Source of the DNA: Labyrinthula sp. Ha
Lineage: Eukaryota; Sar; Bigyra; Labyrinthulida; Labyrinthulaceae
Assembly: GCA_015227615.1 (NCBI GenBank)
Contig: JAALGZ010000013.1
Span: 1,178,001 to 1,242,000 of the forward strand
Direction: 5' to 3'
Length of the DNA stretch: 64,000 bases
Of the stretch, positions 43,365 through 55,181 are shown in pieces. The notes under the pieces are model-generated. The model ran no database searches and had not been told where the DNA came from. It worked only from the letters and a program-made list of their open reading frames with translations. Each line of letters begins with the position of its first letter. The first letter of the stretch is position 1. The translations under genes and the position numbers were made by a program.

Positions 43365-46300
43365 GAAAAATGCTCCATTGTTCATAGAAAGGGCGAGAAG
43401 TTGTAATAAAACCTTTGATGAAGTAAAATAAGTCAGAATGAATCGAACCACGAGGAGGCAAATTCCGGAGTGAGGTTGACTAACCTATTTGAAACAGTTC
43501 AGAAAGTTGATATCGCTAATTAGAAGCTTCTTACTAATTCTGGAAATGGTCTAGAGCAGGAAGAAGTCAAAGAAGAAGTGAACTGTGAACTGGGGTCGAG
43601 TGTGAATAGGATGATTCTAGACCAGTGTTGGAGCCAATTAAATAATGTTGAATACTGTAGACGATGATAGGATCATACTTCAAGGGTACGAAAATTTGTG
43701 ACGATCCGTCATCTGTCATAGATACAGCGGTACCAAGAAAAGTAGGACATGAAAAAAAGGTCTCAATTGAGCGAAGAGGGAGGTACAGAAGCATCTCCTG
43801 GGAACCTGTAGCATAGACCCCTGCAGCAGCAGCCTCTGTGCGTTGTGTATCAGCAAGAATGGTGTAGTTAGGATGCTAAGAAGATTATGGAGGTCTTTGT
43901 ATCCCCCAAGTATGCCCTCCCATAGCAAAAGAATTAAATAGTTGACGTCGAACTCCACTGGCACAGCTTCTCTTGAGATTAAATAAGGCACTGAAGAGAG
44001 AAGAGTCCATTGCGCATCCACCCCTGGAGATAGAAAAATGACTGGACATCTCTATTCAGGATCAATTGGAATCCCAAGCATTAGATCTCATGGATACATC
44101 AGCTGTCATGTCGTATCTAGGTCGTCGCCTTGACATATTGGGTAAAAGTAGGAGCAAGATGGCTTTGGCATTGTCGCAAAAAAAAAAACTGTCAAGTTGA
44201 TTGTACCACAGACAAAGAAGTGCTCGCAGAATTCATGCACCATACTAGAGCACTAGTGGGCGAAACAAAGACCTCTCAGAAGCAAGTGCAAAAGGAGGTG
44301 ATCAGGATCCTAATCCAGGCCCTAGCAGCGTACTTTAACCTAAATCATGAAGACTTTAAGAAAGAATATCTGGAAGCTAGGGATAGGTTAACATTTGAAC
44401 AGGCGTTAAAAAAGTAAACAGCAGAGAAAGATTTACACACAAGATCAAGAAGAGTTTTAAAAGAAAATCCACATCGAAAAGACTCAAGTAGTCCGATTGT
44501 ATTAGCAGAAATTAAAATTGGAGACATAAATTTGCCTAAATGCAACTGCTGAAGTTCTCTGGAGCACATTTTTGAAAAATCCTGGAGTTACATGTTTTAA
44601 CTGTAGGGAAAGGACTGCATTTCCCGGGATCGTCCGAAGGCAAAATGACAGGGAAAACAGAAGACGCAAGAACTGGGGACGAAAAGCGTTAGAGATAGCG
44701 GGGGCTGAATGTATATAGGTTCCGAATGCTAAGTTAACACACTCTAAAATGACTGAGATCCAAGACTATGATAACAACTGGTTAAGGGTCAAGAGATTTT
44801 TAAAAAGCGGTATTGACAAAATGATCGAAAGCTTTAAACTACTTTAAAAGTTCTATGTTACATCTAGAAAGCTGAACCTGCCAATAGTTTCGAACCGGGG
44901 GAGGGTAGACTGCAAAAGCAACAGTGGCCGAAGATATTCAGGCTAGAATAATTGTTTACAATTATAATCCCATCTATGTAGACACTGTTAGGGTATACAT
45001 AGTCCAGTCTCATGACTGGAAAGACTTGCCGATTATACGCGAAGATTTAAGGAATTTACAACTGTTGTCAGAGTAAGTTATGAGGAGAATATCTCTGGAA
45101 TTGAGAAACAAATGTGCCACATGTAGGAAAATGTACGACGAGGTGAAGGTTGCTGCTAGTGTCAAGGAGCAACCGGCAGGACAAGCAAAGGGCAATGTTA
45201 CATCGAGGCCTATTGGCAAGAAACGAGATTAACATCCTAATGAGGCAATTAACATTTGTTTGCCCAGCGCTGATTCAACCAATGAAATAACAGGTGAGTT
45301 AAGGGAAGCTAACGTAAAGTGGATTCAAGATGAGCCTTAAGTAAAATCAGAAAAATTCTTTGAGCGAGATTAATAGCAGATGAAGTGTATGTTGTTTAAA
45401 GAAACGGTGGAGGAATTATACCTACCATTTTCTGAACCATTCAGCTCTCAAACAAACGAAGATGACGAGTCAGACATTGAGAATGAAAAATGATTTCCTG
45501 GGGATGAGGTTTCATCTACGAAATTCTGATGTGCGAACGTTAAAGCAGAGTTTCAAGTTATGGAGCATAAAGGTCTGAATGCTGAGTTTCTTGAAGGATG
45601 TATTAGCAGGCCCTTTATCTTTTTTGAGGAGTTTAAACTCCAAAATGAAGTAAATGATCATATTATAGCTATTCATCAGCGCGATGAGCATAGTAACTTC
45701 AACCAAACACTTAGAGTGAGAGCGTACGTGGCATCTTCTGTACCGAAAAACAAGTTCAGGAGAGAGTTTGATAGAAAATTTAGAAGAAGAAAGTGTGCTA
45801 GAAAAGAAACACGAAGTACTAACAACGCTTATGAAGAGAATCTTCATCAAGACAATGTTTATTTTGATGAAAAGTTTAAGAATGAGCTCTGAGATCTAGA
45901 GAAGAAAAAGTGGGAGGCTTTTTCATTAGTGGGGTCAAGATGAAGAATGAGTAGACAAGAGAATATTGATTGCATGTTAGAAAGTTTGCGCCAAACTCTT
46001 TAGTGGTGAAAACGAGACCTTTAAGAACCCTTAGAGTTGAAAACGGAAGATGGATTCAATGATTAAAACAGTGATGCTGAAGAAGGTAATATTGACAACT
46101 TAAACGTCCTAGGTCTTTGTAGTTCCGAAAAGGAAGCTTGCAAAATACTTCATCGTTGTGGACATGTGAATGTTGAGTTCAATTACACAGAAATCTCTAC
46201 TTATTCTATCTTTACTGGATCATAAGCTCCAATTGAGTAGTAAGAGCAAAATAGTTGGATGCTTTGACTTGAATAATGATTCCAATTTTCTTTTCAGACG

Positions 46301-49300
46301 GCTGTAAAGGGGAAGCAGTATTTTTACTTTGTTGATGACTTGGGCTGATACCTATGAGATAAAAAGAGTCTCTCAAGGCTGGTTAAATTTAGTAATGCCT
46401 CTTCAGGGAAGGATGGTGCATGAGATTATCAAGCCACTTGAAGTTTATGCATTGGTAGCTGATGGAGCGCTGCAATTAATCCATGACTTCCCGCTCTATT
46501 CGCAAATAAAAGGAGAGTAAATGGAGAAGGTAGGAAAGTATTTGAAGCTATAATTGATGAGGGAGCGATACTCGAAGCTGAAAAATGTGAATTCCTTACT
46601 AGGTATTCGAAGTTTTGTGGTAGAATTATGTAACCGAGAGAGTGGGGACAATTACTGGTCTACTAACAGAAGATTAGTGTTACAAAGAAACCGTACTATC
46701 ACTGCCTGGTGGTTCAGCTTATCTGATTTGATAAATGTTTGTCTCCTACGAAACCTGAACTTTTGGCATTAAGAAAGGTTCTAGCTAGAGAGATAATGCC
46801 GGGGATGGATATGTTGAAATGAAGAGAGAAAAGAAGATACTAGAGCAGGCTCACAGGCGCAAGGTCATTTGGAGGAGGTTTTGTGAAGTCACTTCTGATA
46901 ATATGTCCCGTAATATGAAGCTTTACGACAGAGTCAAATAATTTGTAATCACGACCGATGGTTCAAAGAAATAATGGTCAGCAATGGTTAGTCAATACTC
47001 AGCATTCGACTTCAATATCAAGGACTTTGAGAAGCACAAATACCAGACACACATGACGCTTTCTAGAAGGTTCACATTATAAGAGAACTGACGAATTTTG
47101 CAAAAGGAGTTGTCTCTGATGCTGGAGGTCATCACAATGTTAGATTTTTTAATCTACTACCACCCAAGATTGAAGAAGGTTTTGACAGATCATTGAAATC
47201 TAGTGCTTATTCTAAGGTCAGGTGCAATGTCAAGTTAGAGTCGCATTCATTGGCTACATCGGTGGGTTCTACCGTTCTAGAAAGCAGATATTGAGGCCAC
47301 ACACTTTCCTGGTGAGGTAAATCTTTTCGCGGATATTCTTAGACAGTGGGAAAACCCAGTGGCTACAAAGAATGGAACTTTAGTTAAGGTAATCAGAGCC
47401 GGTCTTAGGAGATTACATAGGTTTTCAGCGCAGGATTTAGAGGCTCTGAAGCCAATACATGAAATGAGAGTATTGTTTTATCCTCATTATTTAGTGGTTC
47501 TTGTAGAAAGGTAATATTAGAGGAAGGGTAGATGCACAAGAGGCGAGAAGACTGGGCCTGAAAAAGCATGATAATGACTGGCTTAGAGATAATAAGTAAC
47601 GGTTCTTTGCTGCTGCTGAGCTGGTGGAAAGAGTTATGATGCTCTACTACGTGGGGTTGAGTGATGTGACAATGAAGGACTAGAAGAGAGGGCTGGCGCA
47701 GGATTACTGTTTTGAGGTGAAACTGGATGTAGATGCGAAGCTGAAGTTCATTACGGATAAATGTTTGCCCTACCCTCGGAAGCCTGTTCTGATCTGAAGA
47801 CCAAGAAAAATCATAGTTTGAGGGAAGAAGCGGCGGGAGGTACTCCTTACGAGCTAAATCTATATAAATGAAGATGGTTACTTATTAGTAACAGAGGACT
47901 CGTTCTCTTGGATAGTGCGACCCTCAAAGATGAGAAAGTCCACAATTGGAAATACTATGAAAAAAAAATTAAAACTAGAGGTTTACGATGGGTTTGACCT
48001 AACTGTTTACCATTTTTATAGATTGAGGTAGCTATGTTACGTCAAAACTAATGAATGAGCTTGGGAAGGCGCTAAGACTCCTGCACCAGTACACCATTTC
48101 GTATGCAAAACCAAAGAATGATGGCGCAGAGATCAAACACTCGCGAATTCTCCGTGCAGTAAGAGTATGGGTATCAGAGTTAAGGCTAGAGATGACGGAG
48201 TGGGCTGATGTAACATCTGCGATAGTTCATTATACGAATAACCGTCTGACAAAGAGGAATCTTTGACCCACTCTATGTGAACTAGTCACCGGGAAAAAAA
48301 GCCACAGGGAGCTTATTCTGAATTCTGAGGAATGGTTGTTGTTTTGAAGGCTTTCGGAGGAATTGCTAAAACGGAGCGATGTGAAGAAGCTCTTTGATTC
48401 CTTGGAAGATTTCACAATGCAGCATCAAAAATAAATGATGTAAGGTCTATTCTTTTGTAGAATAGATTGAAAAATCAACTAATGCAAAATACAATAAAGC
48501 AAGAACTGCTAAAGGTGCGCATCTTGTTCCATGTGATTGGTTGATTGTGAGTCGGAGAATAGCTCCATCAGAGAAATTAAATTACAAGTTATACTGGGGG
48601 GGGGGGTAAAAACTGAACAAAGCCTAGCATCAAATGTTTATGAGGTGAAGTCCATGGACGGTAAGAAAGTGGTCATTCACAATAGCAGATTTTGATTCTA
48701 TAAAGCGTTGACTAAATTCCACCGTAGGCAGTGAAGAAGTTTTTCATTTCAGATTATGGGGAACTAGGAGTCCAGAAGTTGGGGAAATCTAGGAGAACTG
48801 AAATGTATGAAGTACTTGTCAAATGGCTTGGTTTTGAAGATGAAAATATGTTTGGACGCCGCTTCACATCATTGCTCAACACCAACCGGAGATGCTTGAG
48901 GTTTTTCTGGAAGAAACTTTGAAATCTAATACGGGGGACCACCTGCAAGTGAAGAAATATTTGAACAGGTTCACAGTTCGTATGGGAAAGGTAAGGAAAC
49001 AGATCCAGCGTGCGGACCGATGGTGACTCCCGATAGAAGAAAAAGTCTCAAAGAAGTGGATTTGGAAGTTTGGGGTGGAAAAACACGATCAGCTACAGTG
49101 TAAAGTCCTACTCCTGGGAAAGACTAAGTAGCATTTGCACAATAGTACCCAGAAACTTCTTGGGCAGTAGTCAATAGTCTAATTTATCAGAGTTTCTTTA
49201 GATGTTAGACTAGTTACGATATGTAATAGGCACAGATGGGAGACACGCTACTACGTAGAGAAAGATTGTGTAGTGTCAAGAGCTATGAAGACGATGCGTA

Positions 49301-49779
49301 GATGGTCAAACAGGAAGAAGTTTGGATTTAAGAAAACCCAGAGAAACATCATGATCCAGAAATTTTTGAGGAAGGATGCGACTGAGATGTGAAGAATGTG
49401 GGTCTATTGGCTAAGAAGAGGGGAAAGTCAATAGAATGTTGAGTTGAGGCCAGTACCACTAGGCAAGAACTTCAGAAAAGAGCAAGAGTGAATGAGGATG
49501 AAAAAGTACTGATGTTTGGTTTTTCTTGCGTGCAGATAGGGGATCACTTGTACGAGGTATTGTGCAAGAAGAGAGTAGCGGCAAATGATATGAGTACATT
49601 GATAGGGGTCGCGTAGCAAAGTAACAACTGCGAAATTTTTCATGATGAAGCATATGTGTGGATGCTAGTTTCAGAACAGAGGTCGTTTGATATCTGATTT
49701 ACTCCACATCGGTTATGGATCTTATGTCTGTATTTGCGAGAGTTAGATTAGACAAAGTTTCTAAAAGTATTTTTGGATT

Positions 49780-50300
49780 TTATGGAGGACTACCCGAAGC
49801 CTTTCATTTGGATCCGCTATAGAAAGTAGCAAGAAACGTACCCCATAAGAGGACTTGCACTGTCCTTTCCAACTACGAAGTTTGAGGAAATAAAGAGTAT
49901 CCCTAAAGAGAAGATTTTGAAGAATGGATGTATGTTTACTTGAGTTATGCCTAAAGTAAAATCTGGTATTCATAATTGGTTGAAGGCCCTTGGATTTCGA
50001 CTCGAGCGTAATTTATTTTGGATGAAGATGTCAAACAAAGGACACTTGGAATGCAACCTGGGATCTACATTGAGGAGTGCGGTAAAGGTTATGATGGTAT
50101 GGAAGAAGAGAAGAATGCCATCATAGTAATGGATTTTTTATTTCGGAGATAAAGTAATCACATGCCAAAGGTTTTGAAACTCAGAAGAAGCACAAGAGAT
50201 ATATCAGCGTATCGAGAAGGTATTTGGTGGGACACAAAAGTTGGATCTTTTTGCAAGAAAGGCAAATGTTAGAGAAAACTAGACGTGTTTAGGATTGGAT
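49780..50300 (+). other. MT-A70-like adenine methyltransferase remnant in the Gypsy fossil
   Basis: Downstream of the chromodomain-like piece, short frames resemble the MT-A70 (METTL3/METTL4/Ime4) family in the expected order. A piece containing TTKFEEIKSIP matches the family's TxxEIxxLPV region. LKALGFRLERNLFWMK matches the LxxWGF...WxK region. KLDLFARKA near 50.24 kb matches the C-terminal KLELFAR signature. It is broken and inactive, and lies inside the element's right end before the LTR remnant. Whether the domain belonged to the element or was a separate gene hit by decay cannot be told from one copy. Confidence 0.55.
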
Positions 50301-50403
50301 TTATCGTTCAGTACCCCGAGGTTAGCTAAGGAGCTTGAACCACTTAATTAGCTATGGGGGCAATGGCACTGTTGTGCTTGATGTATTATAGTTAACTTTT
50401 TTA

Positions 50404-50439
50404 TATATAGAAGGGTTAAGTTAAGCATTAAGTGAATCT
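50404..50439 (+). repeat. right end repeat of the Gypsy fossil (LTR remnant)
   Basis: TATATAGAAGGGTTAAGTTA followed closely by TTAAGTGAATCT, matching the left-end blocks at 43294-43364. It marks the likely downstream limit of the element, about 130 bp before the stop of paralogue B. Confidence 0.5.
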
Positions 50440-50567
50440 ACAAGATATAAGTGCAAAAGATAAAATATAATCCGGAGAGTGCATTACACAGCAATAAGAA
50501 GAAATTATTTATATTACAAACGTACTATTCGCTGGAAACAGAGTTAAGAATATAATATTTGTCAAAG

Positions 50568-53201
50568 CTATTCGTTGTTCCAGTTGGATCTATATGTCTC
50601 AAGCTTTTCGTGCGAAGTTTCCTCCCAAGCTTTCTTAAACTCTCTTTCAATTCTATTCAGTTTATCAATAATTGGGGTATTATTATTTTCTGCAATTTTT
50701 GCAGTTATACTCTTGAAACTAGTAACAGAAAAATAATTGGGGTCAGAAACCCTAAAACGTTCTTTTTCTGTATTCTCATCTTCCGTGCGGTCTTCCTTTG
50801 TATTTTCTTGATACAGATAGGCAAATGCTCCCTTGAAATGCCACTTATGAATGGAGTCCTTTATTCCAGCTTCATTCGCCTCTGTCATAATAATTCTGCG
50901 ATAATCCGGTTGTTTTTTCTCTTTCTCGTTAGGGATGAAGATGAATTTTTCACAGCCTTCATTCAACAGTGGTTCAAGTGTAACGTTTCTTAGTTCTAAC
51001 CCTTTATTTTTTATTTCCTTTCTAAAATCCTCTGAAGCTACTTCCCCTTTAATATCGTCGTTGCTTGGATTAGCTTTGTAAGGTCCATCGAAAAATAAGT
51101 CATCCCCCATCGTAATACCATTAATCTCGACTGGTGCATCTATCTGTTCCGTATTCTTTTCATACGCTTCTGACTCTCTGTAGTACGCAAAAGCTCCATT
51201 CAATAGAAAGAGGTGAATTGGACTACTACGGCTCTTAGCAAATTCCTTGCAAATTTTAAAAGATCCGGTTGTCTTACTATTGTTATCTATATCGAGCGGA
51301 TATAAGAACCTATAAAACCTAGCTTCCGCGTGTATCTTCGATGCTTTTAATACCTCCTTTTCCGTCGCACCAACTGGTATATTTCCATCTGGAAGACTAA
51401 TTGGACTCAAAGGGCTAGATACGCCCACACGGCCTGCCGCCCATTCTAATCCTGGTAGAGATTTTGCTATTTCGTTTTTCAGCTTGTAGGTAATACAGTT
51501 CTTTACCTTGTTAAAAATAAAATCGAAATAATCTCTTGGTTCTTGAAGCGGAACAAGACTAAATGGACCTAGCGTTCGAAGTCCTTGCTGGTACTCATAA
51601 ATTTCATCATCGGTCTTCATCTCTGGGTTGCTCTTTGCCAAATCTTGCAATAAGTGTTTTGTCTTGTGGAGAATTTCTCGAGCTACTTGGTCCTCATCTG
51701 AATAACGTACTACATGCGCAATACCACGGCCTTTCTCTACAACCGTCAGTCTTGGTTTTTTCCGCTTTCTTCGTGTCAAAGTCTTGCTAGATTTTCGGAT
51801 GTCTTCTTCTATCGTCTCCTGTGAACTACCTAAATCTTCACCATCCATGGATGCACAGAACTCAGCCATGAATGCATTTGGAGAGGTTTTATAGTTTGGG
51901 TCTAACCGCCTACTTTCTAGCCTAAGTCCCCAGGTATCTCTGCAAACATAGTACCACTCTCTTAGCTTATAGTACCTGTGTACTTCCCATTCATCTTTTT
52001 GTATATTCTCAAATGAATGATTTGTACTGACTTTAGTCTTCTCCACTTTGATTTTATCATCTACACATTGAGCACCTTGTGCAACTTGTGCCAGTATTTT
52101 TCTGTTGTATTCTCCCCTTTGTGCAAGAAATTCATTCTCATATAACCATTCTGTAGCCTCCACAACTTTAAGGTCTAAGTGGTCTCTAAATGCCATTGCA
52201 GTCTCTTCCTGTATCTCATACGCGTGGATCAGGAAATCCACATATCTATTACATAAACCCTTATTCTCTTTTTCCAAGTCCTTTGCAAGGTTTGTCAAAA
52301 ACCTAGCTCGAAGGAAGTGCCATTGCCAATATTTAAGCACTCGCTTATCATTATTGTCCTGGCTTGTATTTTTTTGAAATAATCGTACCGTTTTCAACTT
52401 TTTAGGAGAATACTTTTGTTTTCTTGCAATTTGTCTTCTTGTCATTGCGTTATGGTTTTCTTCCTTTGGCAAATCTGAATGCAGATTAAAAGTGGCTAAG
52501 AACTGGGTACATTTAGCAATGGAATGCCTTAGCTTACTCACGTAATCAAACAACTCAGTCAGTCTTAGCTTCTTGTATTCTGGCTTTGCAAATCTACGTC
52601 TCTCAAGCAAAAACCCAACAGCACAAATAAACAAAAAGCGCGTTCTCATCGCCGAAACCCATAGCCTTGAGCACTGCAAACTACTTCTTCTAAGCCTCAA
52701 GAACTCAAAGAAAAAGACATTTAAGATATTGTCCAAATCTTTGAACCCTTTTATGTACTCCACCAGTTTATTATTCTTAATGTAGGTACTTTCGTACTTC
52801 TCGATTGCGTTAGTCAACTCTTCCTTGTTTGGGGCATTATTTTTTACATTCAAAACAGTTTTTGGATTAATGTGTGCTGCATCAAAATCAGAGGGCTTCT
52901 TACGGTCTTTATCTTCTGCAGGTGGATCCGCCTGCGTCATTCTCTTCTTTTGACTGTTACCGAGGTTAAAAGGAATATAACTGCGAATACGTTCCACAAC
53001 AGTAGTTTGACTTCGACCTTGCAGCGCAAACTCCTCTCTACGTGCAGAAGAAGATTTGGCTTGATGTTGAGTAGGATATTCTGTCATAGATCCGGTTGTT
53101 TTACGTTTAATTTCATCCTCGTCTTCGCTAAGTGAAGCCATACTACTTTCGTATCCGTCAGCATCGGTTATCTTGCTTCGCTGTCTTCTGTACTTCTTCA
53201 T
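50568..53201 (-). CDS. unrecognised large protein, paralogue B (877 residues)
   Basis: The paralogue of the protein at 34199-36808, in opposite orientation and facing it, with an intact single exon. By hand count about 84 of 98 residues are identical in the conserved helical block (NVFFFEFLRLRRSSLQC to FNLHSDLP). The rest aligns at roughly half to two thirds identity, with a divergent disordered N-terminus. Shared landmarks are LREWYYVCRDTWGLRLES, EYQQGLRTLGPFSLVPL, EINGITMGDDLFFDGPYK, GCEKFIFIPN and DPNYFSVTSFKSITAK. Basic clusters in the N-terminus (KKYRRQRSK) and after the conserved block suggest nuclear targeting. The GAFAY repeat is also present (NGAFAYY, KGAFAYLY). No catalytic motif is recognised. 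Since both copies remain open while the element between them is ruined, both are probably functional. It could be a lineage-specific host family or a gene of an unknown mobile element. Confidence 0.9.
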   Translation of the reverse strand: MKKYRRQRSKITDADGYESSMASLSEDEDEIKRKTTGSMTEYPTQHQAKSSSARREEFALQGRSQTTVVERIRSYIPFNLGNSQKKRMTQADPPAEDKDRKKPSDFDAAHINPKTVLNVKNNAPNKEELTNAIEKYESTYIKNNKLVEYIKGFKDLDNILNVFFFEFLRLRRSSLQCSRLWVSAMRTRFLFICAVGFLLERRRFAKPEYKKLRLTELFDYVSKLRHSIAKCTQFLATFNLHSDLPKEENHNAMTRRQIARKQKYSPKKLKTVRLFQKNTSQDNNDKRVLKYWQWHFLRARFLTNLAKDLEKENKGLCNRYVDFLIHAYEIQEETAMAFRDHLDLKVVEATEWLYENEFLAQRGEYNRKILAQVAQGAQCVDDKIKVEKTKVSTNHSFENIQKDEWEVHRYYKLREWYYVCRDTWGLRLESRRLDPNYKTSPNAFMAEFCASMDGEDLGSSQETIEEDIRKSSKTLTRRKRKKPRLTVVEKGRGIAHVVRYSDEDQVAREILHKTKHLLQDLAKSNPEMKTDDEIYEYQQGLRTLGPFSLVPLQEPRDYFDFIFNKVKNCITYKLKNEIAKSLPGLEWAAGRVGVSSPLSPISLPDGNIPVGATEKEVLKASKIHAEARFYRFLYPLDIDNNSKTTGSFKICKEFAKSRSSPIHLFLLNGAFAYYRESEAYEKNTEQIDAPVEINGITMGDDLFFDGPYKANPSNDDIKGEVASEDFRKEIKNKGLELRNVTLEPLLNEGCEKFIFIPNEKEKKQPDYRRIIMTEANEAGIKDSIHKWHFKGAFAYLYQENTKEDRTEDENTEKERFRVSDPNYFSVTSFKSITAKIAENNNTPIIDKLNRIEREFKKAWEETSHEKLETYRSNWNNE

Positions 53202-54717
53202 TTTGCTTTATCTTGTTTGTTTTATTAAATATGTATCTGTTCTTTTCTGACAAATAATTTTAACCCTATGATTGAAGTCGACGTTCGAGAAGGACATGCA
53301 GCGTCACTTGCGTGTGTCTGTCTATTCCCTACCTCAAGAGAGAACTCGGAACACATATCAACACAGTATTTGTCCATATTGGTTTGTCCATCAAAGACAA
53401 GGTCTGCAGATGTGACGAATCCCGAAGAAAAGCCGTTTTGGAATGATTCTTCTTCAATCTTATAGCCTCCAGATGTGAAACATGGTAGAAGTAGTAGAAA
53501 CGGTCTAATTTTTCTAAGCTGCTAAACTTTTCCTCAAGATGCAAATTTTTCTTCTATTGCTTCACATAATTACTAAGAATTTAATTCATGTTTTCAATCT
53601 TTTCTTTCTGTCTAACGGATAAGAAATTTTAGTATTGAGATCAAGATTCAGAGTTTGAGGAGGCAAGCGAAGATAAAGGCACCGTTTCAAAGATGAATAA
53701 GTAAAGCAAAATATATTTAGTTACGATCTCATACTTGTTCAACCTTTTCTTAGTACTCTATTGGTGAAAATTCAACTTGATTAATTTGGGTAGGTAAGGC
53801 CTTTTCCATTCCATTTTAATGACGGTAGCTATTGTAACTCATCTGATATATTATAACTTTTTGGCAGATCTTTGTATGGAATGAATTAATATTGACCTAG
53901 GGGAGGACTTCTACTTTCATTTTCAATAACTGCGTTTTATGACTACACCAAACCTTCATTCCGTAAATATGAGAGGTTACAATAAACTTAGGGAAAAAAC
54001 ATCATCTCAATTATTAATAAGTTTCACACATCAACAACTACCTGAAGACATTTAGATATAGTTTAAAAGTTGGGCAATGTTGAATATGGAACTAAATCTT
54101 GTTATGTCTATTAACATTGAAGATTCAATATAATAAATAGAGAACTTAAATTCCCAAAGAGCGTTAAAAATGCATATATTAAGACAATTTCTATGTTTGA
54201 TATTTTAAGTAGCTTTTATACTAAGTTATACATTAAATATCAACCTCCCTAAAGCCAAATGACTACTTTACTCAGATAACCAATCTAAATATCAACACGT
54301 TGTGTATCATGAATAACATCCGGAGTCTCCTTAACTGAAAGGAAAATCACGGAGCTTCACCAAGTTTCAAATGTGCTACCATATAGTTGCAACAGGTAGG
54401 AAGTTTAATGTTATGCTTGTTTATAAACCACCTGGATTACTTCCAACGAGCTAAGTGCCAACTTTAAGAGCTTCTTGTATAACGAAAATATCAAACCTGG
54501 TTTTCGAAATAAAATTCAAGCGCTGCGCACTCATATTATTTTAGAAACGCAAAATAATATTTGTTAAGGTAAAAACTAGTGGTGTTATAATGGAAAAGAA
54601 TACCCTAACTATTTTTCTGAAAAGCTAGCAGTATTAAATCTATGAAGATAAAATCATATTTATCTTGAAGGTACTTCTTTTCCCAAATATAACTCTATAA
54701 CATAAAACTATGTTTGT
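53202..54717. other. intergenic upstream of paralogue B
   Basis: About 1.5 kb, presumably including the promoter of paralogue B. Frames of 65-71 codons at 53.27-53.54 kb on both strands overlap each other and look random. Nothing else supported. Confidence 0.4.
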
Positions 54718-55181
54718 ATGACACTTTTTGTTGAGAATGAATCATTTAGAACAAGTTCTTGCCAAAACAGGGTGATAGAATCATTCAACAAGAAGCAAAA
54801 TCTAAACTACAGAGAACGTCTTAAAGCTCAACCATTGGAAAGAAAAAAACGAACTTCTAGTAACTCAAAAGCAGGCGTAATAGATAGCTATTGTGAAATT
54901 TTGAAAGTGATTCCTGGTGATGATAGTGCTGTGAGCTTAGATGTAGATTCCAGAGAGCAACAAAGGAAAAAAATTGACAACATATTTATTTTCGTAAGAC
55001 CTTATAAAATTGTAGGTGTCAAGAAAAGATGAAATAGATTTGATCTGGAAGCAAAATATTTGAATGTGCTTAGAGAACTTTTAGAACTATCCGCACTCTT
55101 CTTGAAGATGAACCTCAAGATTTATCCACTTGGAAAGATTTATATAAACTTCAAGAAAAGTTAAAATCATCAGGAAAATAA
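54718..55181 (+). pseudogene. unassigned, probably decayed coding sequence
   Basis: An ATG-started frame of 104 codons (54718-55032) with natural composition (RERLKAQPLERKKRTSSNSK, GDDSAVSLDVDSREQQRKK). Further protein-like stretches follow directly on the same strand (FDLEAKYLNVLRELLE, then LLEDEPQDLSTWKDLYKLQE up to TAA at about 55181), but not in one continuous frame, and no mini-intron I tried restores it. No family recognised. Most likely a broken gene, less likely a spliced one. Confidence 0.35.

Larger units (their letters stand above)
43290..50440 (+). mobile_element. decayed Ty3/Gypsy LTR retrotransposon (chromovirus-like) fossil
   Basis: A broken, old element of about 7.1 kb on the + strand. 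Parts recognisable in order: a gag-like region at 44.1-44.7 kb with a weak zinc-knuckle-like CFNCRE; reverse transcriptase at about 46.0-46.6 kb (VSQGWLNL, GRMVHEIIKPLE); the end of RNase H at about 47.3 kb (HFPGEVNLFADILRQW); integrase at about 47.5-48.4 kb (ALRLLHQYTISYAKP, VWVSELRLEMTEWADV); a chromodomain-like piece at about 48.8 kb (YEVLVKWLGFEDEN); and a methyltransferase-like tail (separate entry). Short related sequences at both ends may be LTR remains. It carries dozens of breaks, no domain is whole, and the longest open pieces are about 110 codons. The RT and RNase H style suggests the Gypsy lineage known from protists and fungi. It lies between JMJD7 and paralogue B. Confidence 0.85.

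Noticed and set aside
43430-43470. A GGTTCGATTC B-box-like sequence on the - strand
   Set aside because: The flanking bases cannot form the T stem or acceptor stem, so it is not a tRNA gene.
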